Of a DNA stretch of 64,000 nucleotides, positions 52,863-62,809 are shown in pieces; position 1 is the first letter of the stretch, and every line of letters begins with the position of its first letter. The notes below the pieces were generated by a model, which had not been told where the DNA came from, did not search any database, and worked only from the letters and a program-made list of their open reading frames with translations. Source of the stretch: Alitta virens (Eukaryota; Annelida; Polychaeta; Phyllodocida; Nereididae); NCBI GenBank assembly GCA_932294295.1, contig OW028575.1, positions 15,132,058 to 15,196,057 on the forward strand, written 5' to 3'. The translations under genes were made by a program, and so were the position numbers.

Positions 52863-55800
52863 ATGAGTAAAAGACAAGCAAGAGAGGGACCAAAACAAAA
52901 GCTGGAAACCCAGTCTGTTACTTCCATGCTTCGAGATGCCGTGGTAAGTCCATTCATTTTGTCTATTATAATATATTAGTAGATCTATATATCCATACAT
53001 GTTTATTTCAACAGCACAATGCTTAGAAGATTGGCAATACAGGGCCGTAGCTAGCATGAGGCAGAGGAGGCGGCCACCGCCTCGTCTGATTTCAGTCTCT
53101 GGCAGCTTCTGGCTACAGCCCTGGGTAATGTTATAAAATAAAGTAGTTTACTAATTTAAGTATACAACGTCACCATGACTGAGTAACCTGTCAAAAGTAT
53201 AAGTATTGGTAGCTACTGGTGAACTTCGGAAGAGTATCCAGCAACATACTGGGGAGTGGGCTTATTTCTAACTATCTATAACCAAACAATCTATAACCAA
53301 AAAAAATCTGTCTAAGTACTTTGAATAAAAAGTTTGATATAGCTAATCGCGCTTATACGCCATAAACTGATTGTTCAAAGAGGTTAATTAGAGGCTGCGT
53401 TTTCTGGAATGAGTGTGTTATCCCTTGGTGTTGAACTATGTTTATTTCTATGTTTATTTGGTACACTTCCATCACATTAATGGTCACATGAATTAACAAT
53501 GGTGCATTACGTATTTTACTCATAATTTCTTTTTTTTTCCACCAGAAATATAAGGCGTGGTGTTTGATATTTGAAAAGCACAAAAAAAAGTGTTATTTCA
53601 TTATGTACGTATGCAGCCTAATTTTTGTTAAATATATCCCTTAAGTTATACTGTATAAGATCCCAAGTGGAGGGTTTACTTGTCATATATAACATAATTT
53701 TATCATTCGTTTGCATTTCTTTCTTTTAACAAATAGGCAAACAAGAAGAAATCGCAAAGAAAACCCAGTATGCACAGTCGAAGTTTTGCTCCAAGAACTA
53801 TGGCAGAATTTGAAAATGAAATGCTGGTATGTTCCAAAAATGTTAAGTAATATATGGCAACAAGCGCAAATCCAAAAACACTATTCTCTTAATCCTAGCT
53901 GGTATTCAATATAAAATCAGCGTTATTTTAGCTGTATTGTTTATCAATATTTGATATGCATTAATATTTATACATGTGATTGATCAGAGTCCATGTAAAT
54001 ATGTAAATAGTGATAGATAACCGTACAAAGAATTACATGAATGACTAATAAATGCAGACATACATCAATTTCGTCCCATTGTTTCACAGCTTGCAGCTCA
54101 AGTAAGGCGTTTTATAGTATTTGCTTTATCTCAGTGCTTCTACCTGACTGCATGAATTAGTTATGATATACTACACAATAGTTTTTGTTATGTACTCACT
54201 ATGTACAACGTATATTATGAACTTTGCTTTGTCATATTCACTCTTCTCTATAGATTTCTTCCACATATTCCAGAAAATACTGTTAAATTTATCTGTTTCT
54301 TGCTTTCTTTTCTTTTCCAAAGAGGTACAGGATCAAGTAGCACATTCTTAAGCTTGCAAAAACAGAATGATATATTACAAACACATTATCGTCGCTTTTA
54401 CCCATCAATTATGACAAAGTATGCCTATTCAATTTATTAGTTCATTATTTTAAAATAGATTAAAAAAATATATATGGCTCAAATTAGGTCTAAAGATAGC
54501 CTATTATATAATTTTTCTTTGATAACACAGTTTCGGATTATGCAGATGGGTTATATAGAATGGTGACTTCAACTTGAAAACAAAGTTTCTTTCTTCTTTA
54601 GATGTTCTACTTAGCTAGGCCTACTCTCTTAAATCAATTATGTTTTTATTCGTGGAATAACTTTTCTATTAAAGGGTCAAGTTTAACGTGAGCTCAAACT
54701 TTACTGTATGAGTCATAATTTTAGGTAATATTGCCTACACTATTCTCAACTAAAAATTTATGTTATTAGAAAACAGGTCTGACCCCTGAGGAAATAGTAG
54801 AAGATGAGGAATTCTTTGACATTGCCTCATCAACCAGCACCAAAGGGTTTCCCCGCTGGGTGCCGCCACAATCTAGCACGCGCCAGATGGAAAAGCAACG
54901 ACTGATAGAGGCCGCCACTGAGCCCTCTCAGCAGGCTGCTGCCTCCAAGCAGAAAAAGTAAGATAGCACATCATTAAAAACTTTCAAAACAATTTTAGGC
55001 TCGCAATAAAAAACTAATTTGCTTAATATAAATCAAAAATCATTGTTACATTTGTGGCCCACTCGCTGTGAATGTAACAATGCTCACTCGTATTGTAAAA
55101 GTAGCCCAAACCGCGGCAGGCCTATTGATAGAAAGACTAAGGATACATTATCGAATACTCACATCAGGAAAGATTCACTGGCTGCCAATTAGTTCCAGAA
55201 TTAAATCAAACTAAATATGACTTGGAAAGCACTCAACAATAAGGCACCATCTTACAGTCAAATCTGTTAAGAAAACGGCCGCAGCAAACAATAAATCTCA
55301 GAAGCAATCCAATAATTTGCTCCCCCAACCTCAGTCTAGGAACAGATTTAGGGACGAGCCTTCTCAGCCATTGCTGCTCACCTCTGGAATAAACCTGAAG
55401 ATAACAAATCTTCACCAATGATGGCTTTTGAAAATTAAAAACTCATCTATTCAGAATTGCCTATAGGTGAACAATAGGCTTCTTTAATCCAAGCGCCAGT
55501 GAGCAGAAATGTTTTCTGAAACAGGCAATATATGAATTTATTATATATTTATACTAATTTATTACTCATAATTGTAGTTCAATTAAAAAAAAAAGTCACA
55601 TAAACTGTCAGTGACTGTAGAGAGATTATTAGGATTAATTCTACCTGTTTATCATCCTGATGATTTACATGCACCGCAAGCATTACAAGGTGCGTCATAA
55701 AAACTTGCATCAGTAGCTACTGCTACCTCTTTTGTTATGGTCTCAATTAACAGTAATTGCATGCAGCTGCAATCATACACACGCAAGTAATAATAGTCCT

Positions 55801-56907
55801 AAATTATCTTTATAAATATATTTTCTTGTTTCCTCAAGAATTATAGATAATATGGATCTAAATATAGCACATGCAAATTTATCACACCTTTGGGTGCTTT
55901 TTGCCTTGGCTTTTGCAATACAAGCATTAGATTATGTCACTGATCATACAGATGTGTTACAGACACCTTTCTTGACCTTTGCCACCAAAAATAGGGCAAG
56001 ATAGATACATTTTTAATAAGAAGGTAGAGCATTTAAACCTTTGAGGCGGAAAGTGCCATTTTGGATTTTGATCAATTTTTTTGTCTTTTGTGTTTAATTA
56101 ACTGGCCAATCCTCATGAAAATCATGTGATTATTTCCAGATTAGTCGTAGATTCAAAAAGTTCCTCTGGAATGCCATTATATTTCTCCATTTTAATACCA
56201 TGATATATATATATGCACATATAAAAAAAACATTGAAGGAGGATTCTGTGCAAATGTTATATTTTCTGTGGCTTCAGAGGTGTAGTAACTAGGAAATCTC
56301 TAATTTATAAACTTTCTGCAACTGGAGACACCATGCAAGCAGACAGAAATTTGACCTCCGTGATGTTTGTCACTCAGAACAAGCCCTGCAACATGAACCA
56401 TCTCTATAATTCAGATACTGATATTGTCTGACATTATAAGATCGAAAATATCACAATGACCAATTGCTTATGCCCCTAACTAAATGTGGCAAAACTTTAA
56501 AAGACTTCATAAGCATTTGAGTAACCTAGAGCTATCCCAAAAGAGGAGATGCCTGGTACAAGTTTTTAGGCCGCACCCTGTATACACACAAAAATGAATC
56601 ATTATGGACAATGGAGCAATTTGCAGTAGCTAAAAAACACTTATATTGGACTGACTCATGATTAATATGTTTTGTAATGAATATAATAAACAATATTTGA
56701 TATGATTTCCAGGAAAAATATAACGGGGTTCGCAGTGAAAGGCAAAAAGGGTGCAGGACGACCAGGAAATGATGATGAAGCGGATGATGGGGCAATGGAT
56801 GAATTTATGGACTTCTTCACAAACTCAGACAGAAAACAAGCTGGCATTGGATTCATTGGGAAGATATTTGGCAGTCAGCCTATGAAAGGTTTAGACGAGA
56901 AGCCTAA
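52863..56907 (+). CDS. RHBDF: iRhom exons 1-4: cytosolic N-terminal region
   Basis: Residues 1-185, rich in Lys, Ser and acidic stretches. Landmarks are [34 protein letters not shown] and [18 protein letters not shown], followed by GFIGKIFG. In vertebrates this tail carries phosphorylation sites that recruit 14-3-3 and binds FRMD8. The RKPSMHS and HSRSFAP strings could be basophilic kinase sites, but that is inferred. Exons 3 and 4 end in phase 2. Confidence 0.85.
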
Positions 56908-59900
56908 GTAAGTAAAGACAGAGCGACAGACTGACGGAAAGAGGTATACAAAACTGTACATAAACAAATTGAAAAGGTAGAAACAGACAAAGACTGAGAG
57001 AGGACAGACAGAGAGTGTGATAGACGATTAGGGACAGAAACATAAAAAGACAGTCAAAGACAGATGAAGAGTGACATTGTCTGGGTCAGACAAGTAACAG
57101 ACTGACAAACAGAGACAGAAACATATGAACCACTATTTCACTATTTCACTTACTGTCCTATAGAACAGTAAAAGTATGAGATCTATAGAGATTCCCTGTC
57201 ATACACACTTGCTAATTAACTCACAATTTCGACTTAACTCCTTGCCAGATCTGTTAGTCCGTTAGAATTAATAGTTAACACTAAAATTAATACACACTGC
57301 TTTTAGAATTAAAATTAATAATAAATTTAAAATTTTGCAGAGTAACATTGATTATTATGCATTTTTATATCAAATTATTTCAAAATAGAGGTATATGTAC
57401 TTATGGATAAAACAAAAATAATGCAGTTATGGATATAATAACAATAATTATATTAGTTGATTGTCTAATATTATAGCTACAAAATAATTTTAGTGCACAG
57501 ACATTTAAAAGACTTAGTGAGTAGTGACCCACCCCCTGCTGTGAGCTTAACCCCATTGCAATTAACACATGCCATTGGTACCACCCATTAACCCCAGATG
57601 GCAGCAGCAGTACTCTCAAAAAGATTTTCAAAAGTAGTGAAAGGGAGAGAGTGATTCGGAGGGAGTCAAAAGTTGTGAAAGGAAAAAGTAGTGGGTAATT
57701 CTTCCTAACTGAAAAAGTAGTTATAATTTACTTTGGTTTGTACTATATATCTATAGAGTAACCACTATTTCACTTACAGGCCCTATAGAACAATATAATA
57801 TAACATCTTCAGGGTTACCACTATTTTATGACTTTCATGATGTTTCTTGTTGCACAGGAGGCCTTTCGTGACCTGGTGGGTCACCATCATTCAACTTGTT
57901 GTTTACATTCTTTCAATGGTGATTTACGGAATTGCTCCCATAGGATTTGGTAAAACTAAAGTCTCTGGCGAGGTAAGATAGTCATTGATACTTAATTGAA
58001 TTTCATGAATACAACATATTAAAAGCAATATTGTATAATACTACGTTACACATTCAGTTGGGATGTAGTAGAACCTGAGCGAGAGATGAATCATGCTTAT
58101 TTGTGACCATAACAAATGGCTTTAATGATGGCAAAATGGTAAAAAAATTATAATTGTAAAGATAGGAACATTTTACCTAATCTGTACAGAGAGGGGTCTT
58201 TATGGGTTAGAAAGTTGGACTTTGACTTTTGGTAACATTTGTTTGTGCTTATTCGTGACGTTTATGTAAAAATAAAGACCTAAAAACTAGTGGATAATTA
58301 TTTTGGTTTACATTTATACTATAACTACATTACGTATAACTTGATATCATATGCCACAACAAAATGTTCCATTGCAGGTCCTGAAAACTTCCTTGGTGAC
58401 CGAACTAGACACCTTCTTCGATGCTGATAACATGTGGATAGGACCAAGAGAGGTAAGAGATAACATCCCTTATAAGGTCAATGTTCCATGTCTACTGGGT
58501 CTGAAGTGTATACCAGAGGCAGACGTAATATTGATAAGGTTTGGAGTCCACTCTATGTTACACACTCGTAGAATGAGTTTTTTAAATTTACCCAGCATCT
58601 GCTAAAGGCAAACGTAATGATGTAATGATAGGCTGGAGTCTACACCATGTTACACATTTACCCCACGGGTGGGTCTTTTACTTGCCACAGCTTAGACACT
58701 GGGTAAAACCCACCACTTATTATTAAACGTCTCATGCGATCGACATAATACATGTGGAGATAATATTATCTCATGCACAACCAGTCTTCATTAATTGTCA
58801 TTAAAATATATCAATTGGTTTACATGACATTGTATTTGGTGAATATCAAATCAACTGGTGTCCGATTCATTTTTAAATGATCTGGTTTTTGAAAATAGGA
58901 AGACTTGATTCACCTGGGAGCCAAGTTCTCGCCCTGTATGAGGAAAGACGAGAATGTGGAGAAACAAATGTTGCAAGATGCAGAATTTGAGAGGCAGACA
59001 GCATGCTGTGTGAGAAATGATGGGGCTGGCTGCTTCCAGGCCAAGGAGTCAGAGTGTTCGGTACGTATACCAGTCAATCAATCAATACACCAATCTTTCA
59101 AACAATCAAATCAAGATGACAAGAAAGCGCAAGCAATCCAATAACAACGATATTATTTGTATCAGTTAAGGGAAAGTGAGGTGTAAAATATATAAAACAG
59201 CATTTCAGGCATGTATTGATTATGCAATAATTGTTTGGGATCAAGCAAGTGATTGTGGTATAAGTAAGATACAGAGGTTACAGAATTATGCTGCAAGGTG
59301 GGTTACTAATAGCATTGATCATAGCTTAAAATTGATGAATGTCAAGCAAACATCTCACATACTCACCTTCACTCTAATGTTTAAGTGTATACATGAGTTT
59401 GAAGGATGTAAATAATTTAAATGATTTTAAATATGCTTTGAAATGTCACATTTTAGTTTAATATTTTTGTTTTTATATATGCCTTTTGTTTATTTGTTAT
59501 ACAATATTGTACTTATTGTTATATCGTTTTAATGGGACATCTGCAAAACAGCTGTGCTGATGATGCCATCCATGTAAAATATATTTGAATTAATAAAATA
59601 CAAAAAACAGCTTATGCTAAAACTTCGCCCTCTGACCAGGTCAACATGGTAAGGCTCCAAATAACACACTCAGATATTTAGGCCTACCGTGGAATATATT
59701 ATTAAATTTCAACAACCAGACCCATTAATCATTAAAAAATGGACGATAATATATGGTGCAATCTGACAAAATTATTTAATAAAAAGCATGTGTTTTGTAG
59801 GCAAGCCTTAATACGTGGAATAACTGGACCACCACAAACTTGGGTTATCAAGACAGACTCTCAGGGTCAGTGTGTGGTCAGGATCCCAAGTGAGTTCATG

Positions 59901-61723
59901 TCCCTCTTCTTATGATTTAATTAAAGACACTGAAATTCGCTACATCCCCATCCTGAGGTGTGTTAAATTGGATATTTTGTTCTTGTTCCAGGTATTGCAC
60001 AAATCCATCGTCTACTGGGGCTGACCAGTGGCCAGATGACATCGCTAAATGGCCAGTAAGTGCATAAAATCTTCATTTGAATGTACACAAAGCTTTAATC
60101 GCTCAAAATAGTCAAATCTAACTTGATATGGAAGCAATACAGCTGATTTAATTGGCATTAAGCTGCTGCCTACTGAAGTGGGACTAGGCACCAGTAAATC
60201 AAAGAGCATGACCTGTTGATTGCCAATGGAATTAAGTAAAATGTGATTCAGCAAGCCATGTAGTTAATAGAGCAGTAGAACAGCTCTCAAATGAATAGCT
60301 GTACACTCGCTCTTGTCTCTTCACTCTTGTTTGTCTCTTGTGCAGGTCTGCAAGGACACTTCCCCAACCACTGACTCATCCAACTTCCCCCACATGACAT
60401 GTGAAGTGGTGGGCCGGCCATGTTGCATTGGGATCACCGGGGAGTGCATTATCACCACCAGAGAGCACTGTGACTTCCGCAGGGGTTACTTCCATGCCAA
60501 TGAAACTCTTTGTTCCCAGGTTAATATAATTTATAATTTTTATTTTCTTATTTCTTTGTCAGCCCTGTAGCTTATTAAACACGTTAAAACTATCAGACAA
60601 GCCTGTATGACAATAATTTAAAATTAAGGGGTTTGTTTTTAACATTGGAATAAGTAGATTTCAAAAGAAAGCAAAAGAGAAAAGAATGAAAAACTGTCTC
60701 TTCACGTGAAACATAAACGAAAACTAAAGTTATAAATAAAAGTAAACGAACGAAGGTTTGATGTTAGACAAAACTTATTTCATCTCATAGGTTGCTTGCA
60801 TGGAAGAGATTTGCGGAATGAGCCCGTTTCTTGATCCTCAGAAACCTGACCAGTTCTACAGGTTGTTCAGCTCTCAGTTTTTGCATGCAGGGTAAGTAAA
60901 GCAGTCCCAATTCAGAAACATATATCTATTGGTTGGTTATAGGTGTTTTGAAACTGTTAATAGCCTAACATCCACCATAAATTTAATGATAAGGGCATTG
61001 ATGGTGTTTTGCAGCATTTTCACAATGGTTATAACAATCTTGATCCAAATGGTGATCATGAGGGAACTGGAGCGAATGATTGGATGGTGGCGAATGGTCA
61101 TCCTCTACTTTGGAAGCGGAGTTGCCGGAAGTCTTGGATCAGCCATATTTTTGCCTTACGTCGTTGAGGTAAATTTCGACAGATGCTACTCAACAGAATA
61201 GCTTACCCTTTAATACTGTTATTTTTTTTTAGGTTAAATGAATTTCAATCATTGGGCACTTTTTTTTTCTTAGGCTGGACCATCTGGTTCCCAGTTTGGC
61301 ATACTTGCTGGCTTGTATGTGGAAATTATCCGAAGGAATCAAAGTGAAACTCGTGTGAAAGTCATCATCCGCATGACAATCTTCGTGTTGTTTCTCTTCA
61401 TCATCGGTCTCCTGCCCATGGTTGACAACTTCGCTCATCTTTTCGGCTTTTTGTTTGGATACCTTATAAATGTTGCCTTCCTGCCATACAAGAGGATGTG
61501 CCGGAAGCAGTTGTCCAAATGTCAGCGAATTACCGTCGGAGTCCTTCATGGACTGTTGGCAGTAGGCATATTCGTCATTCTAGTCGTTTTGTTCTATGTG
61601 ATGCCTATTTATGAGTGCAAGGCTTGTTCTTACTTCACGTGTGTCCCTTTTACTTCTACGTTCTGTGATGGGCAGACCATTGAAATCACCCGCGAGTTCC
61701 AGACAACTGCTTCATCTTCATAA
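52863..61723 (+). CDS. RHBDF: Inactive rhomboid protein (iRhom, RHBDF1/2 family), complete, 13 exons
   Basis: iRhoms are multipass ER/Golgi pseudoproteases that escort ADAM17 to the cell surface and control EGF-family ligand fate. Exons: 52863-52943, 53737-53826, 54770-54957, 56713-56907, 57858-57972, 58378-58452, 58899-59060, 59801-59889, 59992-60055, 60346-60519, 60791-60891, 61015-61168, 61274-61723. All borders are GT-AG with matching phases; the product is 645 residues. Order: cytosolic N-terminus 1-185, TM1 about 188-213, Cys-rich luminal iRhom homology domain about 214-430, rhomboid core with TM2 about 436-460, GPSG at 498-501, the TM6 histidine at 551, and a last TM near 585-605. In-frame TGA five codons before the ATG supports the start, in an exon probably opening at 52838. 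Mammalian iRhoms are about 850 residues; the shortfall is in the N-terminus, so a longer isoform from upstream exons is possible. Confidence 0.93.
53040..53123. mobile_element. Small terminal-inverted-repeat element in iRhom intron 1
   Basis: An 84-bp element bounded by CAGGGCCGTAGCTAGC and GGCTACAGCCCTG, inverted repeats with one mismatch over 12 bases. The CAGGG start resembles hAT-type non-autonomous elements. Flanking 8-mers (TGGCAATA, GGTAATGT) are only partly alike, so a target duplication is not proven. Confidence 0.5.
55085..55450 (+). mobile_element. LINE 3' relic in iRhom intron 3
   Basis: Across frameshifts and stops the plus strand retains [22 protein letters not shown] and [14 protein letters not shown], followed by KLIYSELP. 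These match in order the conserved C-terminal region of CR1/L2/Jockey-like RT proteins (HWLPI, FKALN-AP-Y, GDRAFS-AP-LWN). It is clearly dead. Confidence 0.65.
56914..57130 (+). repeat. Degenerate GACA-rich tract
   Basis: Many GACAGA/AGACAG strings irregularly spaced in iRhom intron 4, directly after exon 4. Likely an old microsatellite. Confidence 0.5.
57858..60519 (+). CDS. RHBDF: iRhom exons 5-10: TM1 and luminal iRhom homology domain
   Basis: Exon 5 encodes [19 protein letters not shown], then [11 protein letters not shown]1 and the family-typical YGIAP turn. Exons 6-10 encode the cysteine-rich luminal domain with strongly conserved blocks [63 protein letters not shown] and TLCSQ. The block order is the same as in vertebrate iRhoms. 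Exon 7 ends at a GTACGT donor. Confidence 0.93.
58516..58755 (+). repeat. Dispersed repeat, copy B, in iRhom intron 6
   Basis: Matches copy A in order, with a partial duplication of the left part (AGGCAGACGTAAT...CTATGTTACACA, then GGCAAACGTAATGATG...CCATGTTACACA). It ends AACGTCTCATGCGATCGACAT. Confidence 0.55.
59165..59608 (+). mobile_element. LINE 3' relic in iRhom intron 7
   Basis: An open frame (59176-59415) reads [20 protein letters not shown] and then [16 protein letters not shown], typical of the RT C-terminal region (Y-x-S-x-L-x-Y-x-x-x-V-W, then LQ-x-x-Q-N-x-A-A-R). An AT-rich tail follows, ending AATTAATAAAATACAAAA (AATAAA at 59592-59597). It is a 5'-truncated insertion in the same orientation as the host gene, better preserved than the copy at 55085-55450. 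Confidence 0.75.
60791..61723 (+). CDS. RHBDF: iRhom exons 11-13: rhomboid-like membrane core
   Basis: [13 protein letters not shown] (TM2 start) keeps His443; the second TM2 histidine position seen in many rhomboids (H-A-G-x-x-H) is Thr448. [12 protein letters not shown] forms the following loop, then [16 protein letters not shown]. Exon 13 starts AGPSGSQFG: the catalytic GxSG site reads G-P-S-G, with the iRhom proline but a serine still present at 500. [14 protein letters not shown] holds His551. The C-terminus has [14 protein letters not shown] before a Ser/Thr-rich tail and TAA at 61721-61723. Confidence 0.93.
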
Positions 61724-62010
61724 AGTCAAGTCAAGGACGGTCTCATAGCATTACAGGTGCACTTGCCTAAATAAGGTCTACAAATACACAGTGTGCTCTA
61801 AGACAGTTTTTCCTAGTTTTGGACTAAACATGGATATTGAAGAGTTCAATTTGTCTGAACTTTAATCAGAATGGCAGCATTATGATATATTGTATCAGGA
61901 ATATGAACAATGATGAACACCCAATATTTGGAGTTCACGACTAAACATGCAGGCAATGTGACCTGTACTAAAAGAGAAAAAAATTAAAGTTATAAATGAG
62001 CATAAACATC
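61724..62010 (+). other. iRhom 3' UTR with possible ATTAAA poly(A) signal
   Basis: AT-rich sequence after the stop. ATTAAA at 61983-61988 is the only near-canonical poly(A) signal noted before the next repeat. The cleavage site is not visible. Confidence 0.4.
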
Positions 62011-62303
62011 ATCTGCATTGTTATTGTTTAATCTTAAGAATATGAAGTGAAGTAGAAATCATTTCTCCGAGTGACATTTTGTATTTTTGCTAGTGCCTCA
62101 AATATTTTTCCTATATACATTGAATGAACTCTGTTATCATTTATATCAGCTTACTTATTTTTCAGGGTATTTTTGGTACTAGTCTTAATTCTTTTGTATA
62201 TAGAAGAAACTGTTAATTAGTCTGTGATATATTTTGTGTTTTTTGGAAATATATATTAATATTTTACAAATACTAGACTGCGTTATCTTTATTTCACTTT
62301 AGT

Positions 62304-62534
62304 CAGTGGCGGCGCCAGGATTTCTGAAGGAGGGGGGGGGGGGGCAACTGTAACAGTTCAAACAGCAATTGACAAATTCATTTCGGTGGGGGGGGGGGGG
62401 GGAGTGAGGGGGCAAGGTGGTCTCTCGCTAATGCAATTATCATATATTAAATTATATTTGGTCAATTAAAAATCAGGTGAAGTACTAAAATTAGAACTTA
62501 TTGCCCCCTTCCCTCAAACCTAATTCCGTCACTG
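62304..62534. mobile_element. Terminal-inverted-repeat element with poly-G tracts
   Basis: It begins CAGTGGCGGCGCCAGG and ends TAATTCCGTCACTG, whose complement starts CAGTGACGGAATTA. It has two long G runs inside near the left end. Likely a hAT-like non-autonomous element (inferred). It lies between the iRhom and LRR genes. Confidence 0.5.
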
Positions 62535-62809
62535 TCAGCCCCAGGTCAGTCTCATTTTTGGTATTCCCTACATTCTTGAATATGCGTCAGGGCCACAGAA
62601 TCGCAACATTACATGTATATGTGGGTTAAGTACATGTAGGGTTGGGGGGGGGGGGGGGTATGACGCAGTGCGCACAATGTCGTTTATTACGACAATAGCC
62701 CTCGACTCATTCGAGACCATGGCCAGATTGGTGAAGTTATATTGGAAGCTAAATGTGTAATGATTTGAATGCCCGAAACAGGAAACAGACCTGCCCGCCT
62801 TTTGTACTC

